A stretch of 6,899 nucleotides of DNA. Origin: an uncultured Loktanella sp. (GTDB taxonomy: Bacteria; Pseudomonadota; Alphaproteobacteria; Rhodobacterales; Rhodobacteraceae). The notes under the pieces were generated by a model, which worked only from the letters and a program-made list of their open reading frames with translations, made no database searches and was not told the DNA's origin. The translations under genes and the position numbers were made by a program. Shown here one piece after another: positions 1 through 5,450 of the stretch; position 1 is the first letter of the stretch; each line of letters begins with the position of its first letter. Location of the stretch: positions 1 through 6,899 of the forward strand of contig CAJXTP010000160.1 in the NCBI GenBank assembly GCA_913061335.1. Direction: 5' to 3'.

Positions 1-12
1 TATAAGAGACAG
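1..12 (+). other. Tn5/Nextera mosaic-end remnant (adapter, not genome)
   Basis: The first twelve bases, TATAAGAGACAG, are identical to the last twelve bases of the 19-bp Tn5 mosaic end used in tagmentation libraries. The matching mosaic end in the opposite orientation lies at the other end of the window. This is library adapter left on the contig, and genomic sequence starts at about position 13. The next gene is cut by this join or begins just after it. Confidence 0.93.
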
Positions 13-15
13 GCA

Positions 16-855
16 ATGAAAGGCTCGGAGCCAAATCCAGGCAAGATTGACCGGATTTTTTCCAAAGCAGTTGATCGCCGGACGCGCGGTCGGCCCGGGC
101 TATATATGCAAAGCAGATATCCCAACCGTGACTGGGAAAATGGTGTCACATCGGCCCCATATTCCGTTTTTGAAGGCTTCACCGAGTTGTTCGAGAACTT
201 TGAGCCTTGGTTAGCCAAAGTTACAGGCGCGCGTGTGCATGGGCATCTTTACGCGCCCGACCGTGTTGAATTTGACGGACGCCAAGGGTCGTTTAGCGGC
301 GCGCTGACTGACAACCCGATTTTGCGTGATCATAACAGTCAAATGTTCCTGACTAACCTTATCTGGAGCACGCGCGGCGAACGCCAGTGCATCCAATTTG
401 GCCCACAGGATTCGCAGTTCATTAGTTGGATGCTGGCCACCGACCCCAATGCGCATGTGTCGGTGATTTCAGGAGCTTGGGCGGTCAAGTTGTTCCAGTC
501 CAACCGAAATTTTGCCGACATTCGCCAAGAAGCGGCGCATCTGCAGCAGGTTGAGAATGAGCATCTAAGCGTATTGCGGTCACCGTGGGCTAAGGCGCGG
601 GTCAAGATTTGGACGATGGCTGATTTCATTCAGTCTCCTATGGAGCCCTTGCAGATGATCGTCGATGAAATGACCGGTAAAACCGTGCGTCGCCTGACAG
701 AAGCCCCGCGCATGGTTGACCTCACTGGATTTGGTCAATTTTTGCAAAACCTGAAAAACCAAGGAATGCATCCCTATCTGATGGGTGATTTTCCCGTGGA
801 TGAGGGGCCGATTAACGCGGTGCCGAAACCACGCAAACCATATTTGGTGCGCTAA
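16..855 (+). CDS. Unrecognised protein encoded directly upstream of a sulfotransferase (possibly 5'-partial)
   Basis: I do not recognise this 279-aa protein. It is mostly polar, with no signal peptide, no membrane segment and no P-loop or PAPS-binding motif that I can see. It is rich in aromatic residues in the first 120 residues (for example YMQSRYPNRDW at about 30-40 and ELFENFEPW near 57-65). The C-terminus is proline-rich and basic (PKPRKPYLVR). The frame is open back to the first base, and only three genomic bases precede the ATG at 16. The true start may therefore lie upstream of the contig, and no ribosome binding site can be assessed. It ends three bases before the sulfotransferase start, so the two are probably co-transcribed and translationally coupled. 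Context suggests a role linked to sulfation or surface-glycan synthesis, but that is inference only. The uninterrupted frame and the tight coupling are the evidence that it is a real gene. Confidence 0.72.
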   Translation: MKGSEPNPGKIDRIFSKAVDRRTRGRPGLYMQSRYPNRDWENGVTSAPYSVFEGFTELFENFEPWLAKVTGARVHGHLYAPDRVEFDGRQGSFSGALTDNPILRDHNSQMFLTNLIWSTRGERQCIQFGPQDSQFISWMLATDPNAHVSVISGAWAVKLFQSNRNFADIRQEAAHLQQVENEHLSVLRSPWAKARVKIWTMADFIQSPMEPLQMIVDEMTGKTVRRLTEAPRMVDLTGFGQFLQNLKNQGMHPYLMGDFPVDEGPINAVPKPRKPYLVR

Positions 856-858
856 GTC

Positions 859-2286
859 ATGGCAGCTTTCGACTATTTTGTAGTGTTCGCAGAAATGCGG
901 ACTGGGTCCAATTTCCTGGAAACGAATATCAATACATTTGACGGGCTCGCTTGCCACGGGGAGGCGTTTAACCCGCATTTTATTGGCTACCCGCAGTCTG
1001 ATAATATCCTTGGCGTAACCCAAAAGGAACGCGACGCTGATCCGCAAAAATTGGTGGACCGGATTAAGGCTGCTGAGGGGGTGAACGGGTTCCGGTTCTT
1101 TAACAATCACGACCAGCGCCTGTTGGATATTTGCATGGCGGACCGCCGCTGCGCCAAGATTATTCTGACGCGTAATCCGGTTGAAAGTTTTGTCAGTTGG
1201 AAAATTGCGTCCGCCACTGGTCAATGGAAAATGACCAACGTCAGCCATGCCAAAACCCGCAAAATTGACTTTAACGACCGCGAGTTTGAAGCGCATCTTG
1301 AAGTGCTACAGGCATTTCAGGTCACATTGCTGAACACGCTGCAAAAGCTGGGACAGACCGCATTTTACGTCGCCTACGAGGACTTGCAGAGCGTGGATGT
1401 GATGAACGGTTTGGCCGATTATCTGGGATGTCAGAACAGAATTGCGGGCCTTGATAAGTCGCTGAAAAAGCAAAACCCGATGCCGATGTCTGAAAAGGTC
1501 GTAGATTTTGCCGCGATGGAACGGTCATTGGCGAAGTTGGATCGGTTTAACCTGAGCCGGACTCCGAATTTTGAACCCCGCCGCGGCCCGATGACCCCGA
1601 CGTATTTTACCGCGCCCGAAAGTGGTCTGTTGTATATGCCCGTCAAGTCGGGTCCCGATGATGCGGTGCGCGATTGGATGGGTCGTTTGGACGATGCCAC
1701 TGTGGATGATGTCCGCACTGACTTTTCGCAAAAGGAACTGCGTCAATGGAAGCGCAAGCACCCAGGCCACCGCAGTTTTACCGTATTGCGCCATCCATTA
1801 GCGCGTGCCCATGCCGCGTTTTGTAAGCACATCCTGAACACGGGCGAAGGGTCTTACGTCGAAATCCGTAACACGTTGCGCAAGGTCCATAAGGTACTTT
1901 TACCCAATGACGATGCTGCCGAAAGCTATGATGCGGTGGCTCACCGGACGGCGTTTTTGTCATGGCTGGTGTTTCTCAAGGCCAACTTGGGCGGGCAAAC
2001 GGCGTTGCGTGTGGACGGATCTTGGGCCAGTCAGCTAACGCTACTGCAAGGCATGGCCAACTTTGGCGTGCCTGACATGATCCTGCGTGAGGACCATCTG
2101 CGTGGCGATCTGGCGATGTTGGCCGGTCAGCTGGGCCGCACGAGCATGCCCGAGCCGTTGTCCGACACCGACCCATATGCAACACGCCTAACAGACATTT
2201 ATGACAAAGAAATCGAGCAGGCAGGGCGTGATGCGTGCCAGCGCGATTATCTTGCGTTTGGTTTTGGGGATTGGCGGTCGCCTTAA
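859..2286 (+). CDS. NodH/Stf0-like sulfotransferase with a second sulfotransferase-like C-terminal half
   Basis: Predicted cytoplasmic PAPS-dependent sulfotransferase of 475 aa. The N-terminal half resembles the NodH/Stf0 group. FAEMRTGSNFLE (about residues 10-21) fits the 5'-phosphosulfate-binding loop (RTGSNFL), and IILTRNPVESFVSWKIA (about 101-117) fits the 3'-phosphate-binding strand and helix (R105, S110). AYEDL at 172-176 matches the usual conserved YEDL stretch. The C-terminal half looks like a second sulfotransferase fold of the Sulfotransfer_2 kind: LYMPVKSG (258-265), FTVLRHPLARAHAAF (307-321), ILREDHLRGDL (408-418) and an ending with IYDKEIEQAGRD and FGFGDW. Single-domain NodH/Stf0 enzymes are usually about 250-300 aa, so this is almost double length. 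The second loop reads KSGPDDAV rather than the usual K-T/S-G-G/S-T/S-S, so that half may bind PAPS poorly. The start follows the upstream stop by 3 bp with no clear Shine-Dalgarno sequence, which suggests coupling. Acceptor substrate unknown. Similar roseobacter genes are often labelled nodulation protein NodH, but no nodulation role is implied. Confidence 0.85.
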   Translation: MAAFDYFVVFAEMRTGSNFLETNINTFDGLACHGEAFNPHFIGYPQSDNILGVTQKERDADPQKLVDRIKAAEGVNGFRFFNNHDQRLLDICMADRRCAKIILTRNPVESFVSWKIASATGQWKMTNVSHAKTRKIDFNDREFEAHLEVLQAFQVTLLNTLQKLGQTAFYVAYEDLQSVDVMNGLADYLGCQNRIAGLDKSLKKQNPMPMSEKVVDFAAMERSLAKLDRFNLSRTPNFEPRRGPMTPTYFTAPESGLLYMPVKSGPDDAVRDWMGRLDDATVDDVRTDFSQKELRQWKRKHPGHRSFTVLRHPLARAHAAFCKHILNTGEGSYVEIRNTLRKVHKVLLPNDDAAESYDAVAHRTAFLSWLVFLKANLGGQTALRVDGSWASQLTLLQGMANFGVPDMILREDHLRGDLAMLAGQLGRTSMPEPLSDTDPYATRLTDIYDKEIEQAGRDACQRDYLAFGFGDWRSP

Positions 2287-2747
2287 GCGGCTTGGATCGT
2301 CTGAAAATCGGTCAGGATCGTGTGGATCGTACCGGCGTCACTGTTCGCACGCAGCTTGGCGCAGATGTCAGGGTCACGCATTGTGCGCGACACCAATGCC
2401 AGTGCTTTTAAATGTTCCACGCCATGCGTTTTGGGTGCGAGCAAAGCAAAAACCAGATCAACTGGCTGCCGGTCAACCGCATCAAAATTCAGCGGCTTTT
2501 CCAGACGAATGAAAATACCGCAGACAGATGTGACCGTATCAATGCGTGCGTGGGGCAGTGCAATGCCATGCCCCACACCTGTTGGACCCAAACCTTCACG
2601 TTCAATCAACGCCTCGATTGCGCTTGCGGAATCAAGGCCGTAGCACACATTGGCAAGCTCGCCCAGATCGTGAAACAGACGTTTCTTGCTGGTGCAGGCA
2701 CTGATGGTCTTCACCGCATTTTGGTGGAGGATATCGCCAAGGTTCAT
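2283..2747 (-). CDS. ptsN: PTS IIA-like nitrogen regulatory protein (EIIA-Ntr)
   Basis: Cytoplasmic phosphocarrier of 154 aa, the normal length for PtsN. It is the last protein of the PTS-Ntr relay (EI-Ntr, NPr, EIIA-Ntr). Depending on phosphorylation it controls targets such as potassium transporters and sensor kinases rather than moving sugar. The active-site block GVGHGIALPHARID (residues 57-70) contains the phosphorylatable histidine, H66, in the family pattern G-I-A-x-P-H. The flanking EREGLGPTG (49-57) and PVDLVFALLAPKTHGVEHLKAL (95-116) are also typical of the fold. It lies 33 bp downstream of hpf, an old conserved pairing, so it is probably read from the hpf promoter. The start has only a weak AGAAAG upstream, but it aligns with the family's usual start. 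Its stop codon overlaps the stop of the convergent sulfotransferase gene. Neither rapZ nor npr follows, unlike in E. coli. Confidence 0.95.
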   Translation of the reverse strand: MNLGDILHQNAVKTISACTSKKRLFHDLGELANVCYGLDSASAIEALIEREGLGPTGVGHGIALPHARIDTVTSVCGIFIRLEKPLNFDAVDRQPVDLVFALLAPKTHGVEHLKALALVSRTMRDPDICAKLRANSDAGTIHTILTDFQTIQAA

Positions 2748-2780
2748 GTCAAAGCTTTCTGGTCAATGCGACCTACTGGA

Positions 2781-3356
2781 TCAACCCGTTGAACGGGGAT
2801 CGATCCAGCCAATATTTCCGTCTTCGCGCCTGTAAACAACGTTCACACCGCCATGCTTTTCATTACGGAATACCAACACGGGTTTGTTGGCCAATTCCAT
2901 TTGCATCACCGCTTCACCGACGGACAGGGATTGGATTTTCTCTTCCATCTCTGCGACGATCATTGCGTTTACGGTATCGTTCTCAACCTCTTTCGACTCA
3001 TCACTTGGAGCGAGGATATATGAGGCTGAGGCAGAAAGTTCAACTGGTTGTGATCGTTCCTTGTGGTGGTCCTTCAATCGGCGCTTGTAGCGGCGCATCT
3101 GTTTGTCCATTTTCTCAGAACAAGCATCAAAAGCCGCATAAATTTCGTGTGCGTGGCCAGTAGCTTGCGCCGTAAGACCTGTCGACAGATGAACAACAGC
3201 TTCGCAGACGTATTCGTGCCCTGATTTAGAGAAAACCACATGTGCATCTGTCGGTCGCCCGGCGTATTTTTCCAAAATTCCGCTGAGTTCTGATTCGACA
3301 TGGATTTGTAGGGCTGAGCCAATATCAATCTGTTTACCACTGATCTGATAGCGCAT
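2781..3356 (-). CDS. hpf: Ribosome hibernation promoting factor, long form
   Basis: Protein of 191 aa that binds idle 70S ribosomes in the decoding centre and drives dimerisation into 100S particles in stationary phase or starvation. The N-terminal S30AE domain spans about residues 1-98 and ends in the basic helix KQMRRYKRRLKDHH. A polar linker (about 99-125) leads to the C-terminal dimerisation domain (about 126-188, including SVGEAVMQMEL, PVLVFRN and GNIGWIDP). The C-terminal domain makes it the long form, not the short gammaproteobacterial HPF/YfiA type. I chose the ATG at 3354-3356 over an in-frame ATG 42 bases upstream. It gives the conserved MRYQISGKQIDIG start, and GGAG sits five bases before it, whereas the upstream start adds 14 residues with no family match. 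It precedes ptsN and follows lptB after 236 bp with promoter-like elements. rpoN, which lies between lptB and hpf in many proteobacteria, is absent. Confidence 0.95.
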   Translation of the reverse strand: MRYQISGKQIDIGSALQIHVESELSGILEKYAGRPTDAHVVFSKSGHEYVCEAVVHLSTGLTAQATGHAHEIYAAFDACSEKMDKQMRRYKRRLKDHHKERSQPVELSASASYILAPSDESKEVENDTVNAMIVAEMEEKIQSLSVGEAVMQMELANKPVLVFRNEKHGGVNVVYRREDGNIGWIDPRSTG

Positions 3357-3360
3357 CGTT

Positions 3361-3365
3361 TCTCC
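3361..3365 (-). promoter_or_regulatory. Ribosome binding site that decides the hpf start
   Basis: On the minus strand GGAGA at 3365-3361 is followed by AACG and then the ATG at 3356. This good Shine-Dalgarno sequence supports starting hpf at MRYQISG rather than at the upstream in-frame ATG (3396-3398). Confidence 0.8.
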
Positions 3366-3387
3366 AATTCTAATTGTTTCAGCATGT

Positions 3388-3416
3388 GGCGAATGCACAG
3401 GCAGTCAGCCTGTCAA
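3388..3416 (-). promoter_or_regulatory. Candidate hpf-ptsN promoter
   Basis: The minus strand carries a perfect -35 hexamer, TTGACA (3416-3411). Seventeen bases further on is TTCGCC (3393-3388), a poor match to a -10 box. Transcription would start near 3381, leaving a leader of about 25 bases before the hpf ATG. The -35 and spacing are good and the -10 is weak, so this could be an activated or alternative-sigma promoter, or chance. A dyad overlaps it (3397-3413). Confidence 0.35.
3397..3413. repeat. Inverted repeat ACAGGC-N5-GCCTGT over the candidate hpf promoter
   Basis: Perfect 6-bp arms (3397-3402 and 3408-3413) flank AGTCA. The dyad covers the end of the TTGACA hexamer and most of the spacer, which is where a repressor operator would sit. 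It lies upstream of the predicted transcription start, so an RNA hairpin is less likely to be its role. No known regulator is assigned. Confidence 0.4.
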
Positions 3417-3430
3417 AGGGTCACATGCTA

Positions 3431-3446
3431 TATCGTGAGAACGATA
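3431..3446. repeat. Inverted repeat TATCGT-GAGA-ACGATA upstream of hpf
   Basis: Perfect 6-bp arms surround a 4-base centre, about 15 bases upstream of the candidate -35 box of hpf. It is AT-rich and has no T-run, so it is a poor terminator. It could be a binding site for a regulator of hpf. No match to a known site is claimed. Confidence 0.35.
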
Positions 3447-3485
3447 ACCGACCGAATTCATTACATTTATTCCAACGGGCGGACG

Positions 3486-3495
3486 CAGGCGCCTG
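3486..3495. repeat. 10-bp palindrome CAGGCGCCTG in the lptB-hpf gap
   Basis: A perfect palindrome built from the same CAGGC/GCCTG half-sites as the dyad at 3397-3413, but with no spacer. It could be a second copy of a related site. A GC-rich 10-bp palindrome can also arise by chance. Confidence 0.25.
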
Positions 3496-3562
3496 ATCGG
3501 TGGTGAAGATGAAAATCGGGTCTGTCATCTCGTACAGTTGGCGTCATGAAGGGGGGTGTTGT

Positions 3563-3575
3563 CAATGCTGCATTG
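3563..3575. repeat. Short inverted repeat just downstream of lptB
   Basis: CAATGC-T-GCATTG on the plus strand lies about 18-30 bases past the lptB stop. On the minus strand it is followed by a C-run, not a T-run. It is too short-looped for a good intrinsic terminator. It is the only dyad near the end of the lpt operon and might mark its 3' end. Confidence 0.25.
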
Positions 3576-3592
3576 CTTAAGGTTGCGCACAA

Positions 3593-4345
3593 TTAGGTCA
3601 CTCGGAAGCTATTGCCTAGATAAACACGGCGCACATTTTCGTCTGCGACGACTTCTGCGGTGGTTCCGCTCATGAGTACTTTACCGTCATGTAGGATGTA
3701 GGCCCGATCGACAATTTGCAGGGTTTCTTGCACGTTATGGTCGGTAATGAGCACACCGATTCCCCGATTTTTCAGGTCCGCGACAAGGTGACGGATTTCA
3801 CCGACCGCAATCGGGTCAACCCCTGCGAAAGGCTCGTCCAGCAGTACATATTTCGGCCCCGCCGCCAAACAACGCGCGATTTCGACGCGACGTCGTTCCC
3901 CGCCAGACAGCGCCAAAGCGGAGGCGCGACGTAGGTGTTCGATGGAAAACTCTGATAACAATTCCTCGAGTCGTTCGCGCCGCTTGCGTTTTTCGGGCAC
4001 TGCAATTTCGAGAATCGACATGATATTGTCTTCGACGGTCATGCCCCGAAAGATCGACATTTCTTGCGGTAGATACCCGATCCCAAGCTTGGCACGTCGG
4101 TACATCGGCAGAGTTGTGACGTCACGTCCGTCGACGATAACCTTGCCGCCTTCTGGCGTCACAAGACCCGCGATGGAGTAAAAGCACGTCGTTTTGCCAG
4201 ATCCGTTGGGCCCAAGAAGCGCCACGACTTCACCGCGCCCAAGTTCAAGCGTGACGTCCCGAATGACGACTTTCTTACGGTAGCTTTTGCGCAAGTTGAC
4301 GATCTTTAAACCAACGTCGCCGTCTTGCACTGTCAGTTCAGTCAT
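3593..4345 (-). CDS. lptB: LPS export ABC transporter ATP-binding protein LptB
   Basis: Cytoplasmic ATPase of 250 aa that powers the LptB2FG transporter, which extracts LPS from the inner membrane and pushes it along the Lpt bridge. All ABC motifs are intact: Walker A GPNGSGKT (45-52), Q-loop LPQEMSIFRG (Q94), signature LSGGE (146-150), Walker B VLLDEP with catalytic E171, and switch histidine H203 in ITDHNV. The PQEMSIFRGMTVEDN stretch and the C-terminal YLGNSFR are typical of LptB rather than of amino-acid (LivF) ATPases. The start is three bases after the lptA stop, with AAGG about ten bases upstream, so coupling with lptA is likely. The transmembrane partners lptF and lptG are not in the window, which is usual. 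It is the last gene of the rnd-kpsF-lptCAB block before a 236-bp gap. Confidence 0.96.
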   Translation of the reverse strand: MTELTVQDGDVGLKIVNLRKSYRKKVVIRDVTLELGRGEVVALLGPNGSGKTTCFYSIAGLVTPEGGKVIVDGRDVTTLPMYRRAKLGIGYLPQEMSIFRGMTVEDNIMSILEIAVPEKRKRRERLEELLSEFSIEHLRRASALALSGGERRRVEIARCLAAGPKYVLLDEPFAGVDPIAVGEIRHLVADLKNRGIGVLITDHNVQETLQIVDRAYILHDGKVLMSGTTAEVVADENVRRVYLGNSFRVT

Positions 4346-4348
4346 GGG

Positions 4349-4825
4349 TCAGTTGCCTTGCTGGAACACGGTGCGCACGCGCCCCGACATTTGGGCGGCA
4401 CCCGTGTTGACGTTGACGGTCATCTGTTCGGCCGACAAGGCGCTAGCCCCTTGGGTTAACAGCACGTCGCCTGTCAGCGTAAGCACGCCAGTAACTAGAT
4501 TATAGACCGCATTTTGTGCCTCGGCGGCTTCGGTGTCAGTCACGAAGGTCACGCCGTCTGATGCGACTAATTGCGCGATGTCGCCGGTTGCGTCTGAGTA
4601 CACGACCCGCACAGAGCCTGCCGATAACCGCAGGTCGCCTTGGCCGACTACAACATTGCCAGTGAATACAGCGGTGCCGCTGTCTTGATCGACGGACAGG
4701 CTATCTGCCGCGACTTCAACGGGAGCAGAGCTATCCGCGCGGATGCCGCCCAAGTTGATGTTGGTCTGCGCATATGCGGGGGCAGCGACCAGCAGGGCCA
4801 CGGCCAAAGCCATCAGTTTTGTCAT
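4349..4825 (-). CDS. lptA: LPS periplasmic bridge protein LptA (OstA-like)
   Basis: Periplasmic protein of 158 aa that polymerises between LptC and LptD to form the path for LPS across the periplasm. A signal peptide is clear: a short MTK start, a hydrophobic core to about residue 16 and a probable cut after AYA (residue 19), leaving QTNINLGG. There is no cysteine at the cleavage point, so it is not a lipoprotein. The mature part is a run of alternating beta strands of the OstA/LptA_N jellyroll, for example VEVAADSLSVDQDSGTAVF (about 36-54) followed by TGNVVV and LSAGSVRVVY, and LTGDVLLTQG. It is somewhat shorter than E. coli LptA (185 aa). Its ATG overlaps the lptC stop in an ATGA, and AAAGGA sits nine bases upstream within lptC. 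Confidence 0.93.
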   Translation of the reverse strand: MTKLMALAVALLVAAPAYAQTNINLGGIRADSSAPVEVAADSLSVDQDSGTAVFTGNVVVGQGDLRLSAGSVRVVYSDATGDIAQLVASDGVTFVTDTEAAEAQNAVYNLVTGVLTLTGDVLLTQGASALSAEQMTVNVNTGAAQMSGRVRTVFQQGN

Positions 4826-5445
4826 TGGGTCGTATCCTTTGGATCAGCGCTGTTGGGGGTGTATACCAGCCGAACGCCTTGCGTGAACAGCATCTGTTGG
4901 CCTTTTGCATCATTCGCTGTTTCAAACGTGACCCGCCCCGCGGTGATCGCGCCAAAGGGCGACCGAATTTCCAGCGCCCCGTCTGACATGATGACCCCGC
5001 TTTTAAGATCGGCGACAAGCCCATTGGTTTCCATTGTGTAGCCGTTTGAGGTTTCCAGCCGCGCCAGTCCGCGTAGTCGTGCTTGCTTTGCGGTGCCGTC
5101 AACTTCACCAGTCGTTGCCGTGATACGGATTTCGCTGCCGTCGGGTGCATTCAAATGTAGCGACATATCAGACGCGCTAAAGGAATTGGGGTTTGTTGGA
5201 TCAGGTTGTGCAGATTTCGCGCCTATCGCGATGATTGATCCGTCATCGGCCACACCGGAAAACTGCGGTGCGCTGATCCGCTGTTCGCGCGCAAGCGTTT
5301 CGATTTGAGCGAATGGAATCCCGGTTTCGTCGGTGCTGGACTGTGCGAATAGAAATAGCGTGGACAGCAGTCCAATTCCGCAAATCGGCAAAATGATCTT
5401 TGACCAGCCTACAAGTTGCGAATGAAAGTTATCGGCGCTGGCCAT
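4822..5445 (-). CDS. lptC: LPS export protein LptC
   Basis: Bitopic inner-membrane protein of 207 aa that docks on LptFG and hands LPS to LptA. One transmembrane helix spans about residues 11-34 (hydrophobic, after a short cytoplasmic N-terminus). It is followed by a periplasmic domain of beta strands related to LptA, with repeats such as LHLNAPDGSEIRITATTGEV, YTMETNGLVADLKSGVIMSD and SPFGAITAGRVTFE. Sequence conservation in this family is low. Position between kpsF and lptA, topology and the beta pattern together carry the call. It starts five bases after the kpsF stop with only a weak upstream G-run, and its stop overlaps the lptA start (ATGA), so expression is probably coupled. Confidence 0.9.
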   Translation of the reverse strand: MASADNFHSQLVGWSKIILPICGIGLLSTLFLFAQSSTDETGIPFAQIETLAREQRISAPQFSGVADDGSIIAIGAKSAQPDPTNPNSFSASDMSLHLNAPDGSEIRITATTGEVDGTAKQARLRGLARLETSNGYTMETNGLVADLKSGVIMSDGALEIRSPFGAITAGRVTFETANDAKGQQMLFTQGVRLVYTPNSADPKDTTQ

Positions 5446-5450
5446 TGGCG

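Noticed and set aside
580..1296. 238-codon minus-strand open frame antisense to the first two plus-strand genes
   Set aside because: It spans the junction of two well-supported genes, shows no recognisable family features, and is explained as a shadow of the coding strand.
2201..2792. Plus-strand open frames antisense to ptsN
   Set aside because: They overlap the clearly identified ptsN reading frame and have no protein-like features of their own.
3357..3398. 14-residue N-terminal extension of HPF
   Set aside because: The ATG at 3356 has a good Shine-Dalgarno sequence and gives the conserved family start. The extension would cover the leader region and has no family support.
3467..3547. 26-codon minus-strand open frame in the lptB-hpf gap
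   Set aside because: It is preceded by a C-run with no Shine-Dalgarno sequence, has no hydrophobic or regulatory-leader pattern, and is short enough to occur by chance.
3537..3565. Second TTGACA (minus strand, 3565-3560) as a promoter just past lptB
   Set aside because: The position 17 bases downstream reads GCCAAC, with no resemblance to a -10 box, and the spacer is a C-run. The hexamer alone is not enough.
3563..3575. Intrinsic terminator for the lpt operon
   Set aside because: The dyad has a one-base centre and no T-run after it on the minus strand. It is listed only as a repeat.
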